DNA of 64,000 nucleotides, taken from contig JBGUYY010000082.1 in the NCBI GenBank assembly GCA_045222555.1, forward strand, positions 24,248 to 88,247. Reading direction: 5' to 3'. Of this stretch, positions 32,301 to 40,689 are shown one piece after another. Each line of letters begins with the position of its first letter. The stretch's first letter is position 1. The translations under genes and the position numbers were made by a program. Under the pieces are notes generated by a model. It had not been told where the DNA came from and did not search any database. It was given only the letters and a program-made list of their open reading frames with translations. Origin of the DNA: UBA1756 sp045222555. Its GTDB lineage: Bacteria > Bacteroidota > Bacteroidia > Bacteroidales > WCHB1-69.

Positions 32301-34035
32301 TATCGCAGGAGAGGTTGCTAGCGGAAAGGGTCACTTCGGGATGGCACTGCACATAGCGCACCAGCTTGTCGAAACCATCGGTTACGGTGCTGTCCATCAA
32401 CGGCAGATGAGCAAACAACGAACTGGCATTCAACTTGTTGATATTTCCTTCTGCATGGTATTCATTCTCCTTTCCAGAGAAATCCATCGTACCGTTAAGA
32501 GCCAGATTGCAGTTGGGGTCGCGCAGCGAGACCACGGCATCGAGTTGTTTGCCCGTGTATTTTCCTTTGGCCTTGAGGTTGCGCAGCGGATAGCCCTTGA
32601 CTGAAACATGGGCGATGTCAGCATCCACATCGGCAGAAACGGTCTCGCCCAGCCGGCTGAGGTCGCCCACTGTACCTTTCGCGCTGACGGTGCCCGTAAC
32701 GCCGCCAATCATCGTCACCTTGGGCAGCAGCTTCCTGACTGCCAGCTGGTTGGCCGCCACTTTCACGGAGTAGTCCAATCCGTCATCGGCCTCGTGGCAG
32801 CGGGTGGAGAATTGTGCATCCACATCGCCAGCATCGGTAAGCAGCGAGGCATCCACATCAAATTGGTCGGAAATCACCCCGCCATATTCCACATCCAGGG
32901 TCACCACGCCGAGCGAGGCCACCTGCTCAGGAATCGGAATCGACTTGCCACCCGGCAGCTTGAACTGCTGGATCTCGTTCAAATCCACCGTACTCTGCAC
33001 CAACTTGGCACGGATATCGGCATTGAAGAAATCGGTCAGGTTGACAATCTTCACATCTCCCACCAAATGCGTATTATCCGCAAATTTCGCATCCAAATCC
33101 TTAACATCCAAATGGTTGATAGGACCTTTCACACTGGCAGAAAAGACCAGCGTGTTGTCCATCCCCTTCGTTTTGGGAGCAAAGTAACGGATGTCGCGCA
33201 TGTCGAGCGTGGAAGTTTTCGCCAACACGTTGAATTTGATCTTATTCAGAAAATCGCTATAGTCTTTCCAACTTCCATATTCGAAGGCAAAATCCAAAAA
33301 CACACGGCTTGTCGGGGTGGCCAACGTAGCTTTTTTAATTTCCAACCCTTTCGGACCGATGTGGAATTTCCCGGACAGGTTGCGGAGGATGAACCCTGTA
33401 TATTGCGTAAAGGCCAGATGCTCAATGTCGGCAGAGATATCAGAGCCCACAATGGTAAATTTATCGAGGCGGGCATCAATATTTTTCAGTTCAAAATATC
33501 CGAAATCAATATCCCCTTTGTCCTTCGTGCTGCATGTAAGGTCATTATGATAAATGAAATAGGCATTTTTCAAGATGATGAAAGAAGCGGTCATCTCGAA
33601 GGGTTTGGGATTTTTTTTCTTTTTTTGGAAATTTTTAGCCCAGATGGAGATGTTGACCGCATCATCGCCTTTGTATTTGCGGATATTCACCCGGATTTTG
33701 TCAGACTCAATATCAGAAAAACCGAGGGTAAACGGAGAGAATTTCAGATTGGTGATACGGCTTTCCAGTTCGCCTGCAGCGATCATAGAGTTGTCGTGAT
33801 GGTCGCGGATGACGAGGTCTTCCACGGTCAGTTTGAGTGTAGGGCTGAGGTAGATATGGCCGATGGTGATGCGGGAGTTCCACTTTTCGGAGAGGGTTTC
33901 CGCCACGACCCCGACCACTTTTTCCTGAATGGGCGGCACAAAAAGCAATCCTACCAGCAGAAGGTCGAGGGCAATAAAACATCCCAAGACAATCAGCGTG
34001 ATTTTTATGATTTTTTTCGTAATTTTGCGTGCCAA
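29371..34035 (-). CDS. tamB: Translocation and assembly module protein TamB (DUF490)
   Basis: A 1554-residue AsmA/TamB-type protein: an N-terminal signal anchor (about 10-32), a very long repetitive beta-strand region that forms a hydrophobic groove across the periplasm, and a C-terminal DUF490 domain of about 350 residues. The family helps move phospholipids or assemble outer-membrane proteins. Length is typical for Bacteroidota. The start is unusual: the frame opens after a TGA and offers no ATG before residue 80, only TTG 34035 (or ATT 34038). The start region overlaps the tsaD promoter on the other strand. It heads a four-gene operon reaching batA. Confidence 0.92.
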   Translation of the reverse strand: MARKITKKIIKITLIVLGCFIALDLLLVGLLFVPPIQEKVVGVVAETLSEKWNSRITIGHIYLSPTLKLTVEDLVIRDHHDNSMIAAGELESRITNLKFSPFTLGFSDIESDKIRVNIRKYKGDDAVNISIWAKNFQKKKKNPKPFEMTASFIILKNAYFIYHNDLTCSTKDKGDIDFGYFELKNIDARLDKFTIVGSDISADIEHLAFTQYTGFILRNLSGKFHIGPKGLEIKKATLATPTSRVFLDFAFEYGSWKDYSDFLNKIKFNVLAKTSTLDMRDIRYFAPKTKGMDNTLVFSASVKGPINHLDVKDLDAKFADNTHLVGDVKIVNLTDFFNADIRAKLVQSTVDLNEIQQFKLPGGKSIPIPEQVASLGVVTLDVEYGGVISDQFDVDASLLTDAGDVDAQFSTRCHEADDGLDYSVKVAANQLAVRKLLPKVTMIGGVTGTVSAKGTVGDLSRLGETVSADVDADIAHVSVKGYPLRNLKAKGKYTGKQLDAVVSLRDPNCNLALNGTMDFSGKENEYHAEGNINKLNASSLFAHLPLMDSTVTDGFDKLVRYVQCHPEVTLSASNLSCDIAGNTLSTLNGNVFIDSLLYAQDGKSLDFDRLRFVSLAADGHQLMRLSSNLVNVSMTTTYDLADVPKALLNLVYTYCGNLFAERKTATEFHYCDDLDHSLALRVDAYNIAPILDMFVPKIQVDNNTTLSVKTNESHSDDQLQFFSPGIRIGNIVVNNAQISSYQEDVKNLGINASVRSLVIGEKGNFSFENIDLNANMGPQTLRYRLNWKNPAVISAHRSLLAGVVDFADDGSIVTRVDESEVYFKEFPFSFNKDHLVTVRKGDVHIDNLILTSKESKLKVNGHVGKSSDSLVATIDNLDVSVLNQFIKTDKMRLGGALSANVQMSEFRGNNVLFGTAIIRDFEFNEEQFGHLYANAILPSDKNIRFRGGLIDAECFPDSATVYNYRYNEDFLKQKGVNTRLNGIFDSDLKQLKVTADIDTLPLGFLEPMLSSFSHKFEGNASGKIDFVFNKDSMYFEGLADVREAEIGIAPLNTYYYIHHQPVKFTKSGFTFDKMELTDQFGNKATMDGYVNHRNFNDFNLQLDISTQKIFVLNTKQQADAPFYGDGFVSGNITIEGDMNKLSFHGDDLSTESGTVFCLPISFADKAYSSDVITFVVAEDVQRPVEEEEQPASSMEMDFDFIFNVTPAADIKLDLDLSAFGGKIKTKGEGQLHFTYNTKKDKINILGDVILQSGSFNMTFAQLLNKKFELLPGGVVSFPGPLNDININVRAGYSTVASLADLFSSESTNVRRMPVKAYLKFNGNLNDPAAIDFSFDLPNATADMKNLFYSTIDTNNLQKKTEQFFSLVMLGKFASPQSSIANINLENAGIGVLTSTVSNFISNQLKYVDVNFNYQNATADKAAEYAVGASTSLFNDRTVIETYVGYKDDKSSNFSNQFVGDFSVEQKLNALGTWRLKVFNVTNQDELRNATRNNPYAQGIALIYKQDFNNRKDLIASFTRNKKDKEAKQKKERKRKKQKEKEAVLNENVELNTKP
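34020..34027 (+). promoter_or_regulatory. -7 box TAATTTTG for tsaD
   Basis: Plus-strand TAATTTTG followed by C, 20 bases before tsaD. It is located inside the first codons of the divergent tamB, so the two transcripts overlap at their 5' ends. Confidence 0.7.
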
Positions 34036-34047
34036 AATTCAGCGATT

Positions 34048-35097
34048 ATGTCGGTTTACATTCTTGGTGTAGAATCCTCCTGTGATGACACTTCCGCAGC
34101 GGTGGTGGAGGGCACTTCGATATTGTCGAATGTCATTGCCTCTCAGCGAGTTCATGCCGAATACGGAGGGGTTGTCCCCGAGCTCGCATCGCGTGCTCAC
34201 CAGCAGAATATCATCCCAGTTGTGGACACTGCACTTAAGCGTGCAAAGATACACAAAAATCAAATATCTGCGATAGCTTATACAAATGGTCCCGGACTTT
34301 TAGGTTCATTGCTCGTAGGAAGTTCATTTTCTAAGGCGATGGCTTTCAGTTTGGGGGTTCCGCTCATCGAGGTGGACCACCTTCAGGCGCATGTCTTGGC
34401 TAATTTTTTGGAGAAAAAAGACGAAGTGAAGGAAAAACCCGAATTTCCGTTCCTATGTCTGACCGTCTCGGGCGGGCACACGCTCCTGTTGAAGGTGAAC
34501 GACTATTTCGACATGGAAATCATCGGGCGGACGATTGACGATGCGGCGGGTGAGGCCTTCGACAAGGCGGCGAAAATCCTCGGGCTCCCCTACCCCGGCG
34601 GTCCCGTCATCGACAAGCTGGCACAGACTGGCGACCCGAAGCGGTTCAGCTTCGCCATCGCCCACCTCCCCGGCCTCGACTACAGCTTCAGCGGTCTCAA
34701 GACCTCCTTCCTCTACTTTGTGCGCGACCGCCTCAAGGAAGATGAGCATTTCATCGAAAATAACCTCGCCGACCTGGCCGCCTCCATGCAATATGCCATC
34801 ATCAAATCGTTGAGCAACAAGGTGGAAAAGGCCGTCAAGGAGCTGCGTTGCCGCGACCTCGTCATCGCCGGCGGCGTGTCGGCCAACAGCGGCCTCAAAG
34901 CCGCCATGCAACGCATCGCCGACAAATACCACCGCCGCCTCTTCGTGCCCACCATCGACCTCACCACCGACAATGCCGCCATGATCGCCGTATGCGGCTA
35001 CTTCAAATACTTGCAGAACGACTTCTCCACCATCCATGCCGCCCCCTACTCCACCGCAGGCCTCACCCTCAAAACACTTACCGAACTTCCCAAATAA
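34048..35097 (+). CDS. tsaD: tRNA t6A synthase subunit TsaD
   Basis: A 349-residue ASKHA-fold enzyme that transfers threonylcarbamoyl to A37 of tRNA, with TsaB and TsaE. The start VYILGVESSCDDTS, the metal-binding HLQAH, and VSGGHTLL and GGVSANSGL motifs are conserved. ATG 34048 is the family start; an open frame runs far upstream through tamB on the other strand and is not real. The stop overlaps a reverse-sense heptad array that fills the spacer to holA. Its product is the substrate for MtaB. Confidence 0.96.
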   Translation: MSVYILGVESSCDDTSAAVVEGTSILSNVIASQRVHAEYGGVVPELASRAHQQNIIPVVDTALKRAKIHKNQISAIAYTNGPGLLGSLLVGSSFSKAMAFSLGVPLIEVDHLQAHVLANFLEKKDEVKEKPEFPFLCLTVSGGHTLLLKVNDYFDMEIIGRTIDDAAGEAFDKAAKILGLPYPGGPVIDKLAQTGDPKRFSFAIAHLPGLDYSFSGLKTSFLYFVRDRLKEDEHFIENNLADLAASMQYAIIKSLSNKVEKAVKELRCRDLVIAGGVSANSGLKAAMQRIADKYHRRLFVPTIDLTTDNAAMIAVCGYFKYLQNDFSTIHAAPYSTAGLTLKTLTELPK

Positions 35098-35123
35098 TTC
35101 TCACCTCTCAATTTTCAATTCCC
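35096..35123 (-). repeat. Heptad microsatellite, reverse sense, 4 units
   Basis: On the minus strand: GGGAATT, GAAAATT, GAGAGGT, GAGAATT. It starts in the tsaD stop codon and ends on the base before the holA ATG, so the spacer is pure repeat. The sense is opposite to transcription. Confidence 0.7.
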
Positions 35124-36116
35124 ATGAAGAGCACCTACCAAGAAATCCTCAAAAAGCTGCAACAAAAGCAGTTCGCCAATGTATATTTTCTTGCTGGCGA
35201 AGAGCCGCTGTTCATCGACAAAATCTCCGACTACATCGAAGAGAACGTGATGGACGAAGCCGACCGCGACTTCAACCAGTCGGTGTACTATGCCAAAGAG
35301 ACTAACCCCGCGGAAGTCATCGCACAGGCCCGTGAGTTCCCCTTCGGCGTAGACAAAAGAGTGGTGATCGTGAAAGAGGCCAAAGAGTGGCGTTCCCTCG
35401 ACCTCATCATGGCCTACTGCGCCAACCCCACCACTACCACCATCCTCGTCATCTGCTACAAATACGGCAAAATGCCATCCAACAAAGCGCTTGACGATGC
35501 TGTAACCTTCAACTCTGAAAAAGTGAAAGATTGGAAGCTCGGCGAATGGGTGGAAGCCTGCGCCAAGGAACATTCTTTCATGATTTCCAAAGATTCAGCT
35601 AACCTCATCGCAGAACATATCGGCAACGACTTATCGCGCATCGACAATGAGTTCACCAAACTGCGCATCACCTATCCCGAAGGCACTACCATCACCCCTG
35701 AAATCATCGACCGACATATCGGCATCAGCAACCAGTACAATCTGAGCGCCCTGCGCGACGCCCTCTGCGAACGCAACGAGACCAAGGCCTTCACCATCGT
35801 CAATGCTTTCTGCCAGAACCTGAAAGCCAACCCGTTGCAGGCCGCCATCGGTAGTCTGTACTACCTCTACAGCGGAATGCTCAAGTACCAGCTCGCCCCC
35901 ACCAAAAATCTGGAAGAGCAACGCCTCTGCTTCGGCCCGCGCCGCTCGGAGGCACAGCTGCGCCGCGATGTGGCCATCACCTCCGGCTTCTCCAAACAAG
36001 CCCTCGTGCGCAACCTTGCTTTGTTGCGCGAATTTGATGTAAAATCGAAAGGTGTGGACTGCAATACTTCCGAAGAAGAATTATATAAGGAATTGATTTA
36101 CAAACTTTTACATTAA
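35124..36116 (+). CDS. holA: DNA polymerase III subunit delta
   Basis: A 330-residue clamp-loader subunit that opens the beta clamp. The N-terminal domain begins YQEILKKLQQKQFANVYFLA with GEEPLFIDKI, the usual HolA opening, followed by an AAA+-like lid and a collar domain (ANPLQAAIGSLYYLYSGMLK). Divergent AAA+ motifs are normal for delta. ATG 35124 directly follows the repeat spacer; the frame continues upstream inside tsaD but has no similarity there. Confidence 0.92.
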   Translation: MKSTYQEILKKLQQKQFANVYFLAGEEPLFIDKISDYIEENVMDEADRDFNQSVYYAKETNPAEVIAQAREFPFGVDKRVVIVKEAKEWRSLDLIMAYCANPTTTTILVICYKYGKMPSNKALDDAVTFNSEKVKDWKLGEWVEACAKEHSFMISKDSANLIAEHIGNDLSRIDNEFTKLRITYPEGTTITPEIIDRHIGISNQYNLSALRDALCERNETKAFTIVNAFCQNLKANPLQAAIGSLYYLYSGMLKYQLAPTKNLEEQRLCFGPRRSEAQLRRDVAITSGFSKQALVRNLALLREFDVKSKGVDCNTSEEELYKELIYKLLH

Positions 36117-36122
36117 TATTAT

Positions 36123-36527
36123 ATGAATATAGAAAGCAAAGCCGAGCATATTGAAGCCAGCAGCCAGAAGGTGTATGAAATGCTGTGCGACTGCCGAAAC
36201 TTCGAGCAGATGGCCACGCAGCAGCAGATTCAGAACTGGCATGCCGAAGAGGACTTCTGCGAGTTTGAAGTGAGCGGCATCGCCCAAATCACCCTGCGCA
36301 TTCAGGAGAAGCAGCCTTACAGCCGCATCACCTACACGGTAGGCAACGACAAGGGAATTTCCGCCTCCTGCACCTTTGACCTCACAGGTGACGAGACAAG
36401 CTGCGACCTCGCCCTCGCCATGCAGCTGGACATCCCCGTTTTCCTTGCCCCCATGGTCAAGGCACCCATGCAAAAATTTGCCGATACCCTCACCAACGCC
36501 ATCAAGATGGCGGCCACCAAAAAATAA
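36123..36527 (+). CDS. SRPBCC (START-like) family protein
   Basis: A 134-residue single-domain protein with the opening strand and helix of the polyketide cyclase/Bet v 1 fold (ESKAEHIEASSQKVYEMLCD) and a long C-terminal helix (APMQKFADTLTNAIKMA). It is a frequent neighbour of lptB in Bacteroidota. Such proteins bind hydrophobic ligands; none is known here. It lies six bases after holA and three bases before lptB, so it belongs to their operon. Confidence 0.8.
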   Translation: MNIESKAEHIEASSQKVYEMLCDCRNFEQMATQQQIQNWHAEEDFCEFEVSGIAQITLRIQEKQPYSRITYTVGNDKGISASCTFDLTGDETSCDLALAMQLDIPVFLAPMVKAPMQKFADTLTNAIKMAATKK

Positions 36528-36530
36528 GCC

Positions 36531-37280
36531 ATGGAAGAAACCACCCACATCATCCGAACGGAAAAGTTAGTGAAGAAATACCACTCCCGCACCGTGGTCA
36601 ACGAGGCGAGCCTCAACGTGCGGCAGGGAGAGATTGTAGGACTGCTCGGCCCTAACGGGGCTGGCAAGACCACCTCATTTTACATGATTGTCGGACTCAT
36701 CCGGCCGCTGTCAGGTCATATTTTCCTTGATAATGATGACATTACCAATATGGCCATGTACAAGCGCGCCCAGTTGGGCATCTCATACCTTCCGCAAGAG
36801 GCCTCCGTGTTTCGCGACATGACCGTTGAGAAGAACATCCTGTCCATCTTGCAGTTCAGCGGTCGCAGCCGTGCCGAACAAAAGGAGCGGATGGAGAGCC
36901 TGCTGACGGAGTTCAACCTGCACAAGGTGAGGAAGAACCTCGGCAAGAATCTCTCCGGCGGGGAGCGACGCCGTACCGAGATTGCCCGCTGTCTGGCCGC
37001 CGACCCGAAGTTCATCCTCCTCGATGAGCCCTTCGCCGGTGTGGACCCTATCGCCGTGGAAGACATCCAGGAGATTGTGGCCAAACTGAAGACCAAGAAC
37101 ATCGGCATCCTCATCACCGACCACAACGTGCACGAGACGCTCGCCATCACCGACCGCGCCTATATCCTGCACGAAGGCACAGTGCTACGTACCGGCACCG
37201 CCCAGGAGCTCGCCGACGACGAATTTGTACGGAAAGTCTATCTCGGAAAGAACTTCGAGCTTCGCAAAACCGACCGGTAA
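36531..37280 (+). CDS. lptB: LPS export ABC transporter ATPase LptB
   Basis: A 249-residue ATPase that drives extraction of LPS from the inner membrane with LptF and LptG. Walker A is GPNGAGKTT, the signature is LSGGERRR, Walker B is FILLDEPFAGVDP, and the switch is TDHNVHETL. The run DEPFAGVDPIAVEDIQ is typical of LptB. Length is normal. It sits in the operon holA > SRPBCC > lptB > lnt. Confidence 0.96.
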   Translation: MEETTHIIRTEKLVKKYHSRTVVNEASLNVRQGEIVGLLGPNGAGKTTSFYMIVGLIRPLSGHIFLDNDDITNMAMYKRAQLGISYLPQEASVFRDMTVEKNILSILQFSGRSRAEQKERMESLLTEFNLHKVRKNLGKNLSGGERRRTEIARCLAADPKFILLDEPFAGVDPIAVEDIQEIVAKLKTKNIGILITDHNVHETLAITDRAYILHEGTVLRTGTAQELADDEFVRKVYLGKNFELRKTDR

Positions 37281-37304
37281 CCATTTTATTAGCAGTCAAT
37301 TACC

Positions 37305-39008
37305 ATGACAAACTCCCAACCTAAAAACAAAGGCATCCGTTTTCTCTATCGGTTCGGCCTTGCCCTACTGTCTGGCATCCTGTTGTGGCTCTCGTGGCCG
37401 CCGCACGGCCTCGCCTTCCTCAGCTTTTTTGCCTTCGTGCCCCTGCTGATGGTGAGCCAGTCATTGGCGGAAGAGGATGCCCGTCTGCCCTTCCTGAAAG
37501 GCATGGGCTACTCGTACCTCACCTTTGTCGTTTGGAACATTCTCACCACCTGGTGGGTAAAGAACAGCACCATTGAGGGCTGTATCGCCATGGTGGTGCT
37601 CAACTCGCTGTTCATGTCGATGGTATTTGGTGGCTGGCAGCGTTTTCGCAAACTGCGGTTGTCCTTCTGGGTGGACGCCCTCTGTTTCACCGCGTTCTGG
37701 TGCGCATGGGAGTTCCTCCACCTCAACTGGGACCTCACCTGGCCGTGGCTCAACCTCGGCAACGTATTCTCTTCCTGCACCGAATTTGTGCAGTGGTACG
37801 AAATTACGGGTGCTTTCGGGGGTACGATTTGGATTTTAGTGGCTAACTTCCTGATAGTAGCCTTATTGCAATCGGTACGCCAAGCCGGCAAACGGCGCAT
37901 CATTGTGGGTAGTGTGCTGCTGGGCTGGCTGATTGTGCCGGCCGCCGTATCGCTTATCCGTTTCTACACCTATTCCATGCCCACCGAACAGAACCGCCGC
38001 TCCATAGAAGCTGTTGTCGTTCAACAAAATACCGACCCGTGGGTAGAGGAATATGCCATGTCGAATAAAGAACATGCGGCCCGTATCTTGGAGGTGGCAC
38101 GTCCCCTCATCACCGATAAAACCGACGTGGTGGTATGTTCCGAATCAGCCCTTGCCAACACGATGAAATACGATGTTTTTATAAACGGACAAGGACGCAG
38201 CAGCGAGATATACAACGGTCTCGACCTTTTCGACACCACTATTCTCACCCATCCCGACCTTAACTTCATCTTCGGCACCTCCACTGTACAATATTATCCT
38301 AACAAAGCCACGGAGACTGCCCGTCTGGCACCCGGTATTGGCCGACTGTACTACGACTACTACAACACTTCGGCCTGCTACAACCGCTTCGGGGTGACAG
38401 GCACCTACTCCAAGAGCAAATTAGTGCCCGGGGTGGAGAAAATGCCTTACCCGAAAGTGTTTGGATTTTTGGAAGAATTGGCCATCGACCTGGGTGGAAT
38501 TTCAGGTTCATTAGGCGAAGACAGTGTGCAACGTGCCTTCCTGATGCCTGATTGCCAGGTACGTATCGGGGTTCCCATCTGCTACGAGTCGGCGTACGGT
38601 GAGCATTTCGGGGAGTTTGTGCGCAACGGTGCGGAGGTGATGGCGGTCATCACCAACGATGCGTGGTGGGGTGAAACGCCCGGCCACACGCAGCACTTCC
38701 TGATGTCGAAGCTGCGCGCAGTGGAAACGCGCCGCAGCATCATGCGGGCGGCCAACACCGGCACCTCAGCGTTCATCGACGAGCGCGGCACCGCACACCA
38801 AACCACACAGTACGGAGTGCGCACCGCCATCCGCCAGAACGTATTTCTCAATGATCAACTGACTTTCTACACCCGCCACGGCGACTATTTAGCGCGGTTC
38901 TTCACCTTCATAGCAGGTGCGATGCTCCTGTTCGGCATCACCCTCGGCATCGGTCGGAAAGTGCGCAGGCATAAGGCTTCCCGACAGGACGTCACTTCAG
39001 CGTCTTGA
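37305..39008 (+). CDS. lnt: Apolipoprotein N-acyltransferase
   Basis: A 567-residue inner-membrane enzyme that N-acylates lipoproteins. Hydrophobic helices fill residues 1-220, followed by a periplasmic nitrilase domain with Glu in CSESALAN, Lys in YSKSKLVPG and Cys in VPICYESAYG, the expected catalytic triad. One more helix ends the protein. It is longer than the E. coli enzyme (about 512) because of a larger loop before the lysine. The last 17 bases overlap the end of the convergent thioredoxin-like gene, with no terminator between. Confidence 0.92.
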   Translation: MTNSQPKNKGIRFLYRFGLALLSGILLWLSWPPHGLAFLSFFAFVPLLMVSQSLAEEDARLPFLKGMGYSYLTFVVWNILTTWWVKNSTIEGCIAMVVLNSLFMSMVFGGWQRFRKLRLSFWVDALCFTAFWCAWEFLHLNWDLTWPWLNLGNVFSSCTEFVQWYEITGAFGGTIWILVANFLIVALLQSVRQAGKRRIIVGSVLLGWLIVPAAVSLIRFYTYSMPTEQNRRSIEAVVVQQNTDPWVEEYAMSNKEHAARILEVARPLITDKTDVVVCSESALANTMKYDVFINGQGRSSEIYNGLDLFDTTILTHPDLNFIFGTSTVQYYPNKATETARLAPGIGRLYYDYYNTSACYNRFGVTGTYSKSKLVPGVEKMPYPKVFGFLEELAIDLGGISGSLGEDSVQRAFLMPDCQVRIGVPICYESAYGEHFGEFVRNGAEVMAVITNDAWWGETPGHTQHFLMSKLRAVETRRSIMRAANTGTSAFIDERGTAHQTTQYGVRTAIRQNVFLNDQLTFYTRHGDYLARFFTFIAGAMLLFGITLGIGRKVRRHKASRQDVTSAS

Positions 39009-39471
39009 CCGCCTTCGGAGTCCACTTCTCGAAGAAATCCTCCACTTTTTTCGCATTATATCCCTGTCCTTCTTCCAAATAAGAGGAATCTTGGATGTGG
39101 ATAACATTCCCCTTTTCATCCAAAATCACCAACACCGGAAAACCGAAGCGAGCCGGGTTGGAAAGCATCTTCATCGCCTCCGGATTTTTGTTGGCCTTAG
39201 AATAATTCACATGGATATAGATAAAATTTTCTTTAACTATCTGATTAATAGTATCATTTGTAGTGATAAAATCCGAAAAGCGGATGCACCACGGGCACCA
39301 GTTGCCACCCACCTGACACACCACATACTTGCCATCCTTGGAGGCCTCGGAAACGGCATTCTGAATCTGTGCCACAGCGTCAACCTTCTCATCATAGAGA
39401 GCTTTCTTTTCTTGGGAGAAAGAAGAATAACTTACTAATAAACAGATAGTTAATATTAAAAATCTTTTCAT
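38992..39471 (-). CDS. Exported thioredoxin-like protein (CPWC)
   Basis: A 159-residue periplasmic protein with a signal peptide (about 1-20) and a thioredoxin fold of the Thioredoxin_7 kind. The redox motif is WCPWC in GGNWCPWCIRF, and the cis-Pro comes in FGFPVLVILD. It likely reduces or isomerises disulfides outside the cytoplasm. It is the last gene of the operon rluD > rlmI > trx-like, six bases after rlmI, and runs into lnt from the other strand. Confidence 0.88.
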   Translation of the reverse strand: MKRFLILTICLLVSYSSFSQEKKALYDEKVDAVAQIQNAVSEASKDGKYVVCQVGGNWCPWCIRFSDFITTNDTINQIVKENFIYIHVNYSKANKNPEAMKMLSNPARFGFPVLVILDEKGNVIHIQDSSYLEEGQGYNAKKVEDFFEKWTPKAVKTLK

Positions 39472-39477
39472 AATGAT

Positions 39478-40665
39478 TTATTTTTCAACATATACCAGCA
39501 ATCCCTTCAGGTAACTTCCTTCGGGGTGGAAAATATCAACGGGGTGGTCGGGGCCTGCCTCGAGGTGGCGCAGCACCCGGATGCGCTTGCCCTCCATGGC
39601 GGCGGCCGAAAAGACGATGGTCTGGAAGTCGTCGTGCGACACGGCCTGCGAGCAGGAGAAGGTGAACAGGAAACCGCCCGGCTTCACCTTCTGCATCGCC
39701 TTGCGATTGAGGTTGCGATACCCCTTCACGCCCTGCTCTTTCACCTTGTGGTGCTTGGCGAAAGCGGGTGGGTCGAGCACAATCACATCGTAGCTCTGGT
39801 CGGGCGTATGCTCGAAAAAGTCAAACACATTCTCAGCGTATGAGGTGTGTTTGGCGAGATATTCTTGGCCCAATTCCGCAATGTTGCGCTCCACAAACTC
39901 GATGGCCTTTTTGGAGATATCCACCGAATCGACATGCACCGCGCCATTGGCCAGGGCGTATGCCGAGAAACCGCCAGTATAGCAGAACAGGTTGAGCACC
40001 TTCCGGCCTGCTGAATACTCCCCTACCAGCTTACGGCTCTCTCGCTGGTCGAGGAAGAATCCAGTTTTCTGTCCATTCACAATGTCAATATAATATGGGA
40101 TGCCATTCTCGCGCACCAGCACATCGTCGAAACTGCCGTACAGGCACTCATCCACCGGCTCGAAACCAGCCACTTCGGGCAGCGTCGCCACACTCTTGTC
40201 GTAGATGGAATGCACCTTGTCGCCGAACAGGTCGATGAAAATCTTAACCAGCAGGTCGCGCAGCAGGTACATACCGTAGGAGTGGAACTGCAACACGATG
40301 TTGCCATCGAACCAGTCCACAATCAGTCCAGGCAGGTAGTCGCCCTCGCCGTTGATGAGGCGGCAGCAGGTGGTGCGGGGATTGTCCATCAGTCCCAACT
40401 GCCGGCGCAGCATCACCGCTTGGCGCACCTTCTCACGCCAGAATGCCTCATCGGGTTCCACCTCCTCGAAGCTGAAAATCTTGACGCAGGTGGAGCTGTT
40501 GTGGTAATGCCCCACCGCCATGAATTGGCCATCGTAGTTATAAACAGCCACCACATCGCCATCGGCCAACATCTTGTCCTTCTTGGCTATCGCACCGGAA
40601 AACACCCATGGGTGGAAGCGTTGCAGCGACTTCTCTTTCCCTTTTTGCAGGATTATTTTTTTCAT
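39478..40665 (-). CDS. rlmI: 23S rRNA methyltransferase, RlmI family
   Basis: A 395-residue SAM-dependent methyltransferase. An N-terminal PUA domain (HPWVFSGAIAKKDKM), the family block KTGFFLDQRESR, SAM motif I LNLFCYTGGFSAYAL and the catalytic-site motif LDPPAFAK identify the RlmI group, which makes 5-methylcytidine in 23S rRNA. The exact base cannot be read from sequence. It follows rluD by 24 bases. Confidence 0.88.
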   Translation of the reverse strand: MKKIILQKGKEKSLQRFHPWVFSGAIAKKDKMLADGDVVAVYNYDGQFMAVGHYHNSSTCVKIFSFEEVEPDEAFWREKVRQAVMLRRQLGLMDNPRTTCCRLINGEGDYLPGLIVDWFDGNIVLQFHSYGMYLLRDLLVKIFIDLFGDKVHSIYDKSVATLPEVAGFEPVDECLYGSFDDVLVRENGIPYYIDIVNGQKTGFFLDQRESRKLVGEYSAGRKVLNLFCYTGGFSAYALANGAVHVDSVDISKKAIEFVERNIAELGQEYLAKHTSYAENVFDFFEHTPDQSYDVIVLDPPAFAKHHKVKEQGVKGYRNLNRKAMQKVKPGGFLFTFSCSQAVSHDDFQTIVFSAAAMEGKRIRVLRHLEAGPDHPVDIFHPEGSYLKGLLVYVEK

Positions 40666-40689
40666 TATTGAAAATTTTTCTAATAAAAA

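Noticed and set aside
32608..34047. Upstream extension of tsaD by about 480 residues on the plus strand
   Set aside because: It is the antisense of tamB; TsaD homologues start at ATG 34048, right after a good -7 box.
34848..35123. Upstream extension of holA inside tsaD
   Set aside because: Arg/His-rich out-of-frame reading of tsaD; HolA similarity begins at ATG 35124.
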